NCBI GenBank assembly: GCA_024752435.1
Contig: CP103027.1
Coordinates: 1,426,001-1,490,000, forward strand
Reading direction: 5' to 3'
Length of the DNA stretch: 64,000 nucleotides
Source of the DNA: Allantophomopsis cytisporea
Lineage: Eukaryota; Ascomycota; Leotiomycetes; Phacidiales; Phacidiaceae
Below the pieces are notes generated by a model that was not told the DNA's origin, made no database searches, and saw nothing but the letters and a program-made list of their open reading frames with translations. Shown piece after piece: positions 34,193-46,450 of the stretch. The translations under genes were made by a program, and so were the position numbers. How positions within the stretch are numbered: the first letter of the stretch is position 1; each line of letters opens with the position of its first letter.

Positions 34193-35566
34193 CTAGGTGC
34201 CAGGCAGTTTCTGTCAGACAGGCTGGCGTGTGTGGATTGAGACGGCAGCCTCGAGGGTTTCATGCTGCTTCACCATGGTTGGGCATGCGCGATTAAAGTA
34301 GTTTGAGGGGTGGGATGGCATTATTGGGTATTTTGTGCTGATGTCTGCGAAGAGAGCACTGATCTTGAAAACGTGATGTACTTTGTTCATGTGTATTGTG
34401 TAGGGTAGACTTGACTGCAGTGCTGACAGCACTCTGTATGTTGCTGAATAAGGTAGGTAGTTGTTGATGCGGTTAAGGGCCTGGAATGAGGTAGCATGTA
34501 TGTACTTCGTATGCTGTAAGAGCGATTCATACCAGATATGTATATAGGTACATTCATGTACTACGTAGCATAAGCATAGACTGGCAGCCCGTTCGACTAT
34601 AGACGCAGCCATACGAGAGACATGATGTCTCTCACGCAGATAAGAATCGTTTGATACTCTGTCGTCGCGCAAGCTCAGCAAAGACAACATCATCTCGGCA
34701 TTAGCATTCGATCATCCATTCCAACATCAGATAACTTTCTGACCCCAGCGGCTCACAGGATCTAGTTCTTTATCTCAGTGTCTTAATACGTACTCAGCTG
34801 GACCAGCCATCTCACAATCTCATCTTCCCTCACCCAACGTCGAAACCCAACTCTGAGGTCATCAAAAACCCAAACCAACACACAAAAATCCAGAAAGCGT
34901 AACTTTATAGCTTAGGATGTCAGGGTATTGCTGGTGATATGGGGACTGAGACCATGGATAGGCCTTGATCTTTTGCGCGCTTTACTTCCTCGATTTTTGG
35001 CGTTGGAGAGGTGATGCTTGGCATCGAGACCTGATGATGATGGCCGCTTCGGTGAGCGCGCTATGTCAGTCGGGTTGCGTCGCCATGGGGAATGACCCAC
35101 TGCGTATTGTCATGCTAAAGCACTGGTGCACGACACTGGAATGCAATCATGTCGGAGGCCGAGAAGGGTAGTTCCTAGATTCGTTTGGTTCTAAACTGCT
35201 GGTAAGTACAGCATCATCACGAGCATGACATTCTCCACCTCACTGGCATTCGACCTGGCAGAATTCTGGCGTTGGGGGGACTCGTGATGGAGCATCCGTC
35301 GTTGAGCGAAGGGCGTCGTGTGCTCCGTACGGGAAAAGTGTTTTGTTCATCTCAATTAACGATGTGTATCTTCTTCACATGGTTCGGCGTCGGGCTTGGT
35401 GGTGGTTTCTTGGTACGCCTTATTGATTTGCTGAGGTAAAACTAACTCTACCTAGTTTGTCGCCTCGGCTTGTTGGTGATAGACTCCCGGACAGGCTGGA
35501 TCTGGTAAGGATGTGGATGTACTCCGACTGTTCTGGACCATGCGGGATTAGGCAAATGATTCTAGC

Positions 35567-35602
35567 GTTGCTTGTTGCTTGTTGCTTGTTGCTTGTTGCT
35601 TG
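35567..35602. repeat. (GTTGCTT)n repeat
   Basis: Five tandem seven-base units in the intergenic region. Confidence 0.9.
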
Positions 35603-36690
35603 GAGGCGGCTGCGGAAAGGATTTATCTGGCGGATGGACCTTCACTTTGGATTTGATACGCCATGAGTGATGAATGAATATGAATGAACAGTCTTAGACT
35701 ACTCTGTGTTGAGGTTTTATGTTCAAATACACAGATTAGCACGTTGATGATTTGAGCATAAGGTCTTCACAACTACTGAGTATTCTATCTAGTTGAGGTG
35801 ATTGATTGCGGCCGTGAATTATAAGGTAGTTGATGGGCTATGGATTCGTACGTGGCTTAGATTTGCCTCTTACGCCTTTTCTGCCTCTTCTGATGCCTCC
35901 GCCTCACCACATGGACATTTTACCTTCACCGTCGCCAGTCTCTTATGCCTCCTCAGCTGCCTTACGCATGGTAACAGTGACGCAGGCCATAGTAATACGA
36001 AGGGCTATTCCAATAAACGCACGTATCCATGAATAAGGCCTACTCGCAAACATGTACTGAACGGAGTTAAACGTATTCATACAATTCCCGAACAGCGGTC
36101 ATCGCGACAAATAAGAAAATCGGTTGTTCTTTTCAAATGAAAACAAATGGCTGATCACTCAGATATCCAACGCAAAAAGCCGAGTCCAAAACCCCCCCCG
36201 GTATAAAACAGTTGAGTGCCTTGGAAAAAAAAGTCAAAATTAAGAAAGAAAAAAAGACTCAAAACTCCACTCCACTCATCGGGCAGCCCAAGATCATCAC
36301 ATCCCACCGCATGAACCCACTCTCGATATTCAACGACTAAGGTACCATCTGGCACTTTGACCTTATCCGCATCCACAATCTGCTGCACGTCTACGGAGCT
36401 CTTTCACTTCGTATTCCGTCTCCCACAAGGCCCTATATCCATTCATATCCATACATATCCATATCCGATCCCATACCATGCCATCCCATCTTCCCCTTTC
36501 CGAGCAGGAGGCGGAGGGGGGAACGATGATCGATTGAGGATCAAAAACTATTTCCATAATCCCATGGACCGGTTATTATCGCTCTCGACTCGCCCAGATC
36601 AACTTCGCCCCTGGTATTTATTTACCTTACCATTATTGTAGGTAATCTGTACCAAGATGGACAGGCCGGCCCCCACCTGACCCCATACAA

Positions 36691-36721
36691 GTATGTATGT
36701 ACATACACACATACATACATA
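36691..36721. repeat. GTATGT / ACATAC inverted-repeat tract
   Basis: GTATGTATGTACATAC is followed by further ACATAC units, so the tract can fold back on itself. Confidence 0.7.
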
Positions 36722-36913
36722 CAGAGTTGTGTACCGGGTCCGTATCAATAATCAATCGAATAGACCTCACAATTCATCTAAGTATTCAATGCTCTACTCT
36801 ATTGGAATACACCCTGAAGTAATACTTCACTTACCTTACCTGACCTTCCCTCATGTTAACTGGTCGGCCCCCACTCCGGAAGCTCAGATCTCCTTGGCCC
36901 AAATGTAACCAAC

Positions 36914-36940
36914 CTGGAACTGGAACTGGAACTGGAACTG
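36914..36940. repeat. (CTGGAA)n repeat
   Basis: Four tandem CTGGAA hexamers plus a partial unit. Confidence 0.9.
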
Positions 36941-37206
36941 AATCAGGCCTGTCAGCCACCACCGCCGCTTACACATCCGAGAAAAGAGGGCAAGGCGATA
37001 AAAGAGGCCCGAAAGAGGCAGACAAAGGGTGTCCAAGGTTTATGAGTTTATTGCCATCATCGGCTCATGAAGTATGTCGAAGTCAACTTGACTCGTGTAC
37101 GTAGTATGTACAGATTGTTCTGGTCTATATCATATCAGCCAATGATCTGGGTTATTGAGGATGGTTCGTTTATCTACGTGACGATTGAGAATCTGTATGT
37201 CTTTCG

Positions 37207-37232
37207 TATGTATGTATGTATGTATGTATGTA
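37207..37232. repeat. (TATG)n microsatellite
   Basis: About six perfect TATG/GTAT tetramers. Confidence 0.9.
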
Positions 37233-38553
37233 TAGACGAGATATAGATAGATCTATTCGATAATACACTGCACGAACAGAGTATTGTTATGACTACATAT
37301 AACTTCAATCTGAATTACAAGCTGCTTTACCGTGAGCCTAAGCATAAGCCCAAGACTTCTGTGCCTCTTCCTCTGCCTCTTCCTCTTCCTCCTCCTCTCC
37401 ATCTCAGCTCTCGTCGCTCTCACTCTCGCTTGAGGCTCACCCAATCTCAACACATACAGACAGTAACGCATAAGGTAGAGGGAAAGCTGCATTCACAGAC
37501 TAAACGCATGAACGCAACGGACCACAACACAACACAAACGCTCTCCACAGCACAACGCAACGCTGCTCCATACAAACTACCAGATACTACCTCACTAAGG
37601 TACTTCAGCCTCGACCAGCGCAAAGGTCCAGCTACCAAGGTACGGACTACAGATTGTTGACTATTGACTACTGACTACTAAACCTTACTCACGAAGTCTT
37701 GGTACGTACCAGCCTCCTTCTACTCTGCATTATTCGTTCTAGTAGACGGTGGTATCCTACTTGCATTCGATTCTCTTCATCCAAAGCAATCCATCATCCT
37801 CTCCTCTCTTAGAGACGACACTTTCTTCCCTTCTCCATAATAACAAAGCACATCTCGTCTGCTACCATCAACTCCAAACTCCACCGGATATCACCTTGCC
37901 TTGACCTTACCTACCTTACCTGACCTTACCATCGTCATTCATATAGTATCCACGCGGATACCCATACCATACTCTAGACCCCATACAAAAGGTACATATA
38001 CATACTTGTACTGTACGGTACATACATACAAGACAAAGACAGGAATGTGTATCAGGCATTATCTGACCTGACCTGATCTGACCCCTCTCCTCTTCGTACT
38101 CTGGAGCTCCATAAGCATCACACGCACCCCCATATCCATCTATTGGTTACCCACAGAGTACCACAGCACCACAGTTGACCAAGGTCTCCTTTCTTGCATC
38201 ACTGTCCTCTTCTGTACTACAGTCTTGGCCCCCCAGCATCTGCCAATCTTTCAACGTAGTATCCATTGCCTGCCAGTGTCAGCCTACTACAATTCATAGT
38301 TGAAGCTGGTCACAGCTTGACCTTGTCGTGCTTGATCTGAACTTGTTGCTATTACTGGCACAGCACAGCACAGCACAGCAGACCACAGCAGAGCAAAAGA
38401 ACTTACTCCTCACACACTGGTCAACTGCTAGGACTTACTCTGCCACTACTGTCTATGGGAGAGCAATTCCTCTTGTCCTTCCTACTGGCAGTGTGATCTT
38501 GCTTTGGTGTCTTGCCAAAAAAAAAAACTTGCATCTTCACGGACCTTCTCCTC

Positions 38554-38600
38554 ACCTAACCTAACCTAACCTTACCTTACCTTACCGTTTCTTACCTTAC
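38554..38600. repeat. (CCTAA)n / (CCTTA)n pentamer tract
   Basis: Three CCTAA pentamers run directly into CCTTA pentamers, continuing imperfectly to about 38600. It lies in the presumed 5' leader of the casein kinase gene. Confidence 0.8.
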
Positions 38601-38660
38601 CCTCAACACTGACACTCACCAAAAAGTCCCTCTCATTTTGCCTGCACAGCACCTCGCAGC

Positions 38661-38698
38661 ACGCACACGCACACGCACACGCACACGCGCACACGCAC
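38661..38698. repeat. (ACGCAC)n microsatellite
   Basis: ACACGC hexamers with one interruption in the kinase leader region. Confidence 0.85.
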
Positions 38699-38840
38699 AA
38701 ACTCACACACCTACCATCCTACGCCTCACCCTCACCCTCGCCCTCACCCTTCTCACTCTCCCTCTCACCCTCTCACACCTCCAATCTCTCTCACCTCTCA
38801 CTCACCGTTGGGCACTTACTACTTACTACTCATCACCATC

Positions 38841-38872
38841 CACCTCCTCCTCCTCCTCCTCCTCCTCCCCCT
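38841..38872. repeat. (CTC)n microsatellite
   Basis: About nine CTC triplets in the pyrimidine-rich leader upstream of the casein kinase gene. Confidence 0.9.
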
Positions 38873-39248
38873 CTTCCCCTCCTTCAAATCTCGCATACCC
38901 GTTGCAAATTTGAACAATTCAAGGGAAAGAAGAAAAAAAACACAAAACAATTGCATACCAAACAAGCCCCTCAAAAGGATTAATAAAAAAAAAGAAACTC
39001 CACTTCACCGCTTGCATTCAATTCTCGCGAAAGGGTTTTGACACATTCACTAATCAGGCCTTCCTCGTCTAAACAGACACACCATCTCACCGCTCTCACG
39101 CTACCCTTAACATCACCAAAGGTCTTACCAACCTCAGCCGCTTCTTACTTTCACATACAAACATCCAACACCAACTCCCTCTCCATCTACCCAACATCGT
39201 CGACACCACAAATCGGACTCCCGACTACCTCAGAGTCCATAGCTCAAA

Positions 39249-40908
39249 ATGACTACTATGGTGAATCCACCCGCTTCCAAGTCGAAATCCAACCCTCTGG
39301 TTTATACTCCCTTTCATCCACGCCGTCTACAGCACCGTCATGTTTACATCTGCCGACCTTCGGGGTCAAGGCTGGCATCTCACGATGCATCGTGGTGGTT
39401 CTTCGCTTTGATCTTGCAGTTTCCGCATCCACAGTGCACTCATTCCCCATTCTTACCGCAACATCCATCATTTCACATGGTTGACATCATCACTAACTTC
39501 TGCAGGATCTTCGTGTAGGTAACAAGTACCGCATCGGCCGTAAAATCGGCAGCGGCTCCTTCGGTGACATCTACCTGGGTACCAACATCATCTCTGGAGA
39601 GGAAATCGCCATCAAGCTCGAGAGTGTCAAGGCAAAGCACCCTCAACTCGAATATGAGGCTCGTGTCTACAAGTCCCTCGCTGGAGGCGTCGGTATCCCA
39701 TTCGTTCGTTGGTTCGGAACCGAGTGCGATTACAATGCTATGGTCCTCGATCTTCTCGGTCCATCTTTGGAGGATCTCTTCAACTTCTGCAACCGCAAGT
39801 TCTCGTTGAAGACCGTTTTGCTGTTGGCCGACCAGCTCATTTCCCGCATCGAATACATTCACGCTAAATCCTTCATTCATCGTGATATCAAGCCAGACAA
39901 CTTCCTCATGGGCATCGGCAAGCGTGGAAACCAGGTCAACGTCATTGATTTCGGTCTTGCCAAGAAGTACCGTGACCCAAAGACTCACTTCCACATCCCA
40001 TACAGGGAGAACAAGAACTTGACCGGTACTGCCCGTTATGCATCCATCAACACTCACTTGGGTGTCGGTAAGTTCGATCTGTAATCTCTGTGATGTGTTC
40101 ATTACTGACCTTTCCTTCACAGAGCAATCCCGTCGTGACGATATGGAGTCCCTCGGATATGTCATGCTCTACTTCTGCCGTGGTTCTCTTCCATGGCAGG
40201 GACTCAAGGCTGCCACCAAGAAGCAGAAGTACGACCGTATTATGGAGAAGAAGATGACTACCCCAACCGAGGTCCTTTGCCGTGGCTTCCCCAACGAGTT
40301 CGCCATCTACCTCAACTACACTAGATCCCTTCGCTTCGATGACAAGCCAGATTACTCCTACCTCCGCAAGATCTTCCGCGATCTCTTCGTCCGTGAGGGT
40401 TTCCAATACGATTACGTTTTCGACTGGACCGTCTACAAGTACCAGAAGAACGCCCAGGCTATTGCCCAGGCCGCTGGACAACAGCCAGCTCAGGAAGAGG
40501 AGGACAAGCCTGGCCGTACTCGTACCGCCGCAGGCACCACTGGTGCCACTGCTGCCCAGACTACTGCAAAGCCTGGTGCTATCTCCAGCTCTCGCCGTAA
40601 GGTCGTTGAGCGTGGTGCCAGTGGTGCCGCTGACACTCCAGACACTAGCCGCGCCGTTGGTGGAAGTGATAGGATGTGAGTGTCTTGCTTAGTTCCGGTT
40701 CCTTGTAAGGGATCTTTCTCCTTCGCGTTTGGTGTACTTCTTAAACGCTACTTACGCGGAGAACTGTATGCTGACTAGATTGGCTGACGCTATAGTCTCC
40801 GAAAATAGGTTACGTTCTGCTTCGAAAGGTGCAGCTACTGGTTATCCAGCTACTGGTACTTATCGACCAAAGCGTGACGATGCAACTGGTCAACAGCCAT
40901 GGTACTGA
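39249..40908 (+). CDS. hrr25: casein kinase I (delta/epsilon, Hrr25 type)
   Basis: Four exons (39249-39260, 39506-40067, 40123-40675, 40809-40908) give 408 residues. Exon 1 codes for only MTTM and is followed by a 245-base intron with CACTAAC branch and CAG acceptor. The kinase domain starts at once: Gly-rich loop IGSGSFGDIYLG, Lys41 in EEIAIK, the CK1 signature LGPSLEDLF, catalytic Asp131 in HRDIKPDNF, and the DFG motif in VIDFGLAKKY. The C-terminal ~100 residues are Ala/Thr/Gly-rich and low complexity. The last exon adds the basic segment LRSASKGAATGYP and ends in QQPWY. CK1 delta/epsilon kinases act in DNA damage, vesicle traffic and clock protein phosphorylation. Stopping at the TGA after GGSDRM would miss this final exon. 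Confidence 0.95.
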
Positions 40909-42592
40909 TTTTTCCGTTTGACAACACTCCCTTTGACTTCGAGATTCGACTATCCATTGGTTCAGTGTTGTTTTGTTAAAACCCCACTCCATGATCGACC
41001 AAGTACAGCACATTTTCGCACGATATTTATCAGTACTGGCCTGAACACACAACTCATCTCTTGTAATTTGCATTGTTACGCTATGAACTCGTTGAATTTA
41101 TCGGTCTTCCCGAACTGGCTCGTGCAGCTTTGGACTTCGACATGGTTTTATTCGCTTTGGATTATTCTCTACAAATAACCAGTAGCGCCCGAACCTTTCG
41201 ACGTCGAAGCCCAACGAACGGCAGTCCGATGGCATCCTCTATTTCCAGACGAAGATCTTGACAAATTGTGAACATTCATGCTCACTCGACTTTGTCTCTG
41301 TTTCGGGTGTCATCTATTTCATTGCGAGCACGAACATGCAACAGCATCGACGAAGGATAGAACCGACCTGCCTCCATTTCCTGGCGTCTAAATCTCTCCC
41401 TAGCCATTCGTCCTTGCGGAGTTGGAGAATGTTCTTATTTTTTTTGATCATTAATTTCCTCCGCCCCATGGACCTCGAAATGACGCTCCTTTTCGAAACG
41501 ATTCACTCCGCCCACATCAATCCCACCCGGAACTCGAATCCACGTTTTCGAATACGCGACATACGATCACGTCTGAATGGCATACGTCGTGTTTTTGCCC
41601 TGTGCTTTTCATTACTTTGTTTGCTTTTTTCGATTGTGTGGAGGATTTCAAGGGCTCAAGATTGTACAGGGCCGCTTCTGGGGAGGGTTTCATTATTTCC
41701 TTTGTTTTTCCTTTATTTTCCTTACAAACCAAAGGGGAGAGAGGCGAGGAGAGAGAAAGTCAGTCCGTTTTATCATGTCATCAATGCGTGTTTTTTTGCT
41801 TTTGCCTTTCTGCGATTGGGCTGTTTAATTTTTTGTTTTGGCTTCTCTTAGCTTTTGCAATTCGGCTTGCCGGCTTGCTTGGCTTGGCTTGGCTTTATCC
41901 CTTTACTTTGAAAATATTGCTTGCTGGAAACTTGGTGGGAGATATGGCTTGTTGGTGGATGGTTGTTATCTATCTGTCCTGGGGATTGGGAGGGATTGAT
42001 GGGGTCCGCCGCTGGTTTTTGTCTGCCTAGAGTTAATGCATTGCATATCTTGCGATTGAGGTTTTATTTATGTGACGGTGAATTTGGTGATTTGAATGAG
42101 GGAGATTGCATAATGATGTGCTTGTAATTCTTAGGTTGGTCTTGAAAGAGCGAACATTGATCCGTAAAGCTTGTGATTTACCTTCACTCCTCCAGATATA
42201 AGTCTTTGGAAACACTCAATGAGGAAGCATGTTCTGGATCAGCCCAGTCAATTCATATTCATTGCTGCTTGGTATCATTTCTCATCAGCTAGCTACCTAG
42301 CCAGCCAATGTTACAAAACCCACCGACCTACCTACCTACATATCTGCTTTTGCCCCTCTACCAACCATCCACTACCCATACCCATTCCCAGAACTTCCCA
42401 AGTCCCACTTACCTATGAACCCACAGACCTACGAACGTACGAGCATGCAAACCTATCCTCATGCCTATTCTCAAGCCATAATAAGTCACCAAACCTACCT
42501 GTCATGCTCCCAGCAAGCTCTAGCAAGAAGCTAACAAGTGACCACCCACAAGTCCCATTCCAGCATGATTCCGCACCCTCGATACCAGATTA
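40909..42592. other. intergenic between convergent genes
   Basis: Holds the casein kinase 3' UTR. Long open frames at 41258-41851 and 41602-42030 are Phe/Leu/Cys-rich, overlap in different frames and look like T-rich UTR read by chance. No RNA gene or repeat is recognised. Confidence 0.5.
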
Positions 42593-43940
42593 TCAATCCC
42601 AAACTTCCCGAAACTCAAGTAGGTCCCGCTGCCCGTATAGTTCGCCTGCGATGGTGATGATCATGTCTAGTGTAGCGCGTGTGTTCTTGGTTGGGTGTGA
42701 GGTATCTTCTGTGGAGTTTGTGGGGAGCGCTATTGTCTGCTGTACTTCTTCCTCTGTTTCGGGATCTGGGACTACAGGGGCGTCTTCTGAAGCGTTTGTT
42801 GGCACTGCTGCTTCTGCTTCCACTTCTTGAAGGGCCTGGGTCTCGAGAGGATCATGGGTACTTCCATCGCCACCGTCAGCAATTCGAGAGAGGAGACGAG
42901 CACGAATCGTCTCGATATCCTCTTCAGCATTCTCCATATCCGCATGACGAGCCCCATCATCCTCCCCCTCTTCATCACCCCCCTCTTCCCCCCAAACCTC
43001 CCTCTCAACCTCAACCATCCCCTCCTCACCCCCCCAACTCCTCGCATCCTTAAACCCTACCCCAACCCAAACAGCCCTCTTCCCTAGCTCGCGCACAACC
43101 CCCACCTCCTCGCTCCCCAGCTCGCCCACATCCGGCAATCGCCCCAGCAGACTCCATATCCACGCACTCATCCGCACACCCACCTCGCGCCCGCGCCCCA
43201 GGAATTCGCTGCGCGTACTCACCATCCGCAGCACGCGCAGCACATCCCCCTTCTCCATCGCCGCTATCTCGCCCGGTACTGGGTCAGTGTGCAGTAACTT
43301 CCGTCGCCAGGATGCGTGGGAGGTCGTTGGTGGTGCGTGCGCGGTTGAGGCGCTGTATGTTGCTAGTTGGCCGCGGAGGGTTTGCAAGCGTGTGGTTATT
43401 GAGGCGAAGTAGGCCGTTTGCGCGTCGATTGTGCTGTGTGCTGGGCTTGGAGACGATGGTGATGATGTGGGCGAGGATGGTGCGGCGATGTAGGCGCCAT
43501 CACCGTACCAGCCGCGGGAATCGCCTGTGCCGTCGGTGTACATTGAGCGGGTTGAGGGCTGAGGCGCGGTGAGGATGGTTGGGATGAGGGTTGCTTCTTG
43601 GCTGGTCGGGTTAGCATTTCATGAAGTTATTTTGGAGGTGAAAAGTTGAGGGTGTGAGGTTGGGATGGGATGGACGGGACGAGATGGTGAGGGTTGGAGG
43701 CTGATAATGGTGAACATACCGAACTGAGCGTAGATATGCTAGTGCATCCATGTCGCCATATTCTACATCCTCGTCATCCTCGTCGTCGAGACCTGGTATT
43801 GCGCTGCGTTGCCCAAATGTAGGGTCCAGCCGGCCTTGTGTGTAAGATTGCTTGGGCGATGAATCGCTCCGGTGTCTTTTGGGTTCGGTTGAAGAGTCAT
43901 CGTTACTTGCACGGTTGCGCTTACGGTTTTTGGAGCCCAT
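42593..43940 (-). CDS. Gemin2/SIP1 (Brr1)-like snRNP assembly factor
   Basis: Two exons (43940-43720, 43601-42593) are joined by an intron with GTATGT donor and CAG acceptor that splits an Arg codon, giving 409 residues. The start chosen is MGSKNRKRNR at 43940. An in-frame ATG at 44087 lies almost at the divergent gene's start and adds an unlikely leader. The N-terminus is basic, then acidic (DDEDDEDVEYGDMDAL), and leads into AYLRSVRQEATLIP, the SIP1-domain start. A disordered Pro/Ser stretch follows, then helical blocks including MSAWIWSLLGRLPDVGELG and ELGKRAVWVG. The conserved end is LDMIITIAGELYGQRDLLEF. SIP1/Gemin2 helps load Sm proteins on spliceosomal snRNAs. Divergence from distant homologs makes the symbol unsafe. 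Confidence 0.85.
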
Positions 43941-44124
43941 TTTGAAGGTGAATGTGCAGATTATGCTAGAATTAAGTTTGTGTCGAGGATCAGAGAGAGA
44001 GGTTCGTGATAACGAGAAGGCTGAGGACGAGGCTAGGTCGCGGGCACTAGTGATGTGGGATGGCGTGTGGGGAAATGTTAGGTACATATTAGATGCGCCT
44101 CACGACAACCAGCATCACAACATC
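43941..44124. promoter_or_regulatory. short bidirectional promoter region
   Basis: Only 184 bases separate the start codons of the Gemin2-like (minus) and Tim17/22/23-family (plus) genes, so both promoters and leaders must share this stretch. No TATA box is obvious. Confidence 0.5.
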
Positions 44125-44834
44125 ATGGCGGACATTCCAGATATCGAAGAGAAGAGACCACGGCGCTCGGTGGTCAAGGCACGCTACAATGCAGAGAAAG
44201 ATGATTCGCGGCTCTCGCTGCCTTTCTTTGCGCGTCTACCCATCGCCACGACTGTCTCTTTCCTAGCCGGCATGGGCCTGGGACTCTCTCACGGGTCAAC
44301 GATCGCAGGTCTACGCTTCCGGGCTGAAAATGCTCACAGGTTACCGCAGAGCCCGACGGGCTGGTATCTCTACCACAAGAGCAAGAATTATAATGTAGCG
44401 CTTGGTGGCGTGAAGGAAGGGTTCAAGATGGGTGCCAAACTGAGTGTCTGGACGGCCGGATTTGTTGCAATCGAGAATGTCTTAGATGAGTATAGAGGCA
44501 CTAAGGACTTCTTCAATACTGTTGGTGCTACTTTAGTCGTTGCCGGGGGCTTCAGTGTGTGGAGTGAGTATCTACTTTTATTCTTTCCTCTTATATGGTT
44601 ATTTTTATTTTTATGTACACAAGTTATGCTGAGTCGGATGATGCTAATAATTTAGACAAATTTCCTATCATTACAGCGGCGAGGACGGCGAAGAAAGGTC
44701 TTACTATAGGACTTATATATGGGTTAGCCCAAGATGCAGTAGGACTTATGAGAGGCAGGAGGTTAGGCTATGTGGACCTGATTATAGGAAGACGGACGAG
44801 TGATGTTAGAAGTGGGAAGCTGGAAATTGTGTAA
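44125..44834 (+). CDS. Tim17/Tim22/Tim23-family membrane protein
   Basis: Two exons (44125-44563, 44656-44834) give 205 residues. The intron has a GTGAGT donor, a GCTAAT branch and a TTTAG acceptor and splits an Asn codon. The start is MADIPDIEEKRPRR. Several moderately hydrophobic, Gly-rich segments follow a basic N-terminus: TTVSFLAGMGLGLSHGST, AKLSVWTAGFVAIENVL, FFNTVGATLVVAGGFSVW and GLTIGLIYGLAQDAVGLM. GxxxG-type packing and the pattern of four helices are those of the Tim17/22/23/Pmp24 superfamily. The protein is longer at its N-terminus than the canonical import subunits, so it is likelier a family relative than Tim17, 22 or 23 itself. Probable site: mitochondrial inner (or outer) membrane. 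Confidence 0.82.
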
Positions 44835-46450
44835 GAAGAAAAGGAAAGAAAGAAATATAAAGGGCAAAAGAGATAGTCGGGAGTTAAGCACAGCTGAATG
44901 CTTCACTGCAGCCATGAGGGAGCATGTCGTTTTATGTGATCTATCTTTCTTTTATTTTAGCAAATTGATACCCAAATCTTCCTCTTGCGAAGGGTCATTG
45001 TTCTAAGCAATTGTGATTTGCTTAATGAATATCTTTGTTCTTTATAACGTTCGCAGATGAGTCCAGATTGATTCTCTGGAAATTGGTCAATCAGGAGGCT
45101 GGAATTGCATCTGATGATGACAACAGTTGGGATTTTGGTAAAGTATATTGCATCAAGTATTGTAAGGGATTCGCGATTTTGGTGTTGTTTATGCGCCAAT
45201 CATCATTTACTCGTAGATAGTTAATTGCCTTTCGTTACCAAGAACTTTGTACTTGCTTGTCTATGTATTCTATGCCGGACCATTGGAGAATGAACTGATG
45301 GATTTAAAAATTCTGCGCTATCTTGGAGTTTGTGGCTCTGGATAAACCGTGTGATAATCAATACTTGTAAGTCTCGACATCTACTCTCAAAATGTTGGCC
45401 CATTATGGACAATCTAGGTGAGTGAAGGAATCTTGGATTTTTTCGTAGTTGAGGTCTCAGTAGGAATCGGATATTGTCAACGCAATTCTCTTTGTGACAG
45501 CTACGGATATTTTATTTCGTGTCGAAATTCCACCTTATAACGGTCGCTGATTCCTTCCATCCCCATCTGGATACCATTTGCATCTCAGTTAACTATTTCG
45601 ACAGCATTTCTCATTGTATAGAACCTACTGACAAGGATATATGTTCCCCGAAAGGATTTTCCAATTGACCCAAAGTCTCGAATACCCGACGTGCGCCCTC
45701 ATCCTCGCCCCTCCCGAAAAGCTGCAGGTGCAAGACATCTATATATTTCGATGGAACAATTACAATACAACAGCACAATTTTGAGTTCCTGTCGCCATCC
45801 CTCCCTGCAATGATACCCTACAGATCCGATGTCTCTTTCCGTGTGCTTTCATCCAACCCTGTCCGCTAATCCTTAAAAGGAAGCTGGATTGCCTGAATGG
45901 AAAAGTCCAACAGGTCATGTAGCCTCCGCAATATCAGGCGCATCAAGCAATCACTTGAGGCATACTCTACAGCATAGTGTCGTAATCTCCATCCATATCA
46001 ATGGCTAACCTCCGGCTTTCATATCACGAACTGCTGTTCATCTAATTTGTAACTCATATGTCTATTACGTTGAGCAAGGGGTCTTATCGTCGCTCGCCGC
46101 TCCATATAATTTTTTATCCGGCGACAGGCGCCTGTTTCCTTCTTCGTCAAATCATCGTCTGCTTCTTCGTAGTACCTGAGCACATACGAGCTCTACCCTT
46201 TCATCACACATATCCTACTGGCATGGAACGGACCAAAGACCCACAATATCTACACATTGACCTTTTACGTCGAATACCAACCAACAGTCCTCGTATGCCA
46301 CGGCCCGTCATGCATGGAATATTCAAAGATTATTCTAAGATAAGCTAGGTAGGTGCCAATTGAAATATATACGTTAAGCGCCCGCTCAGTTTTCTGTTCG
46401 ATTTTCTTCTTGTGCTCTAAGGATCTCTCTTGTCCTCCATTCCTACAGCC
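44835..46450. other. intergenic region upstream of the S28 peptidase
   Basis: Nothing coding is recognised. A TATA-like AATATATACG lies near 46363-46372, about 80 bases before the peptidase ATG and followed by a C/T-rich leader. Confidence 0.45.

Larger units (their letters stand above)
32366..39248. other. 6.9-kb gene-free, microsatellite-rich interval
   Basis: This lies between the divergent AspRS and casein kinase genes. No convincing coding frame was found on either strand; the longest ones consist of simple repeats. The region holds microsatellites (listed separately), scattered GTAC/TACGTA palindromes (near 34500-34570, 37095-37110, 37990-38030) and repeated CCTTACC-type strings (36830-36845, 37900-37930, 38554-38600). 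From about 38560 to 39248 the plus strand is strongly C/T/A-rich, as in a long 5' UTR of the kinase gene. Confidence 0.5.

Noticed and set aside
38554..38600. Interstitial telomere
   Set aside because: Units are five bases (CCTAA, CCTTA), not the TTAGGG common in ascomycetes, and the tract is short; kept only as a pentamer repeat.
38638..38913. 91-codon Thr/Leu/Ser-rich frame
   Set aside because: Consists of microsatellites (ACGCAC, CTC) in a presumed leader.
39473..40165. 230-codon frame antisense to casein kinase I
   Set aside because: Shadow of a strongly codon-biased kinase exon; no motif or splice support of its own.
41258..41851. 197-codon plus-strand frame downstream of casein kinase I
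   Set aside because: T-rich sequence gives Phe/Leu/Cys runs, other frames in the same place are equally open, and no motif is present; probably 3' UTR.
43941..44087. Upstream in-frame ATG (44087) for the Gemin2-like gene
   Set aside because: It would leave under 40 bases to the divergent gene's ATG and add a leader without conserved features; the start at 43940 is simpler.
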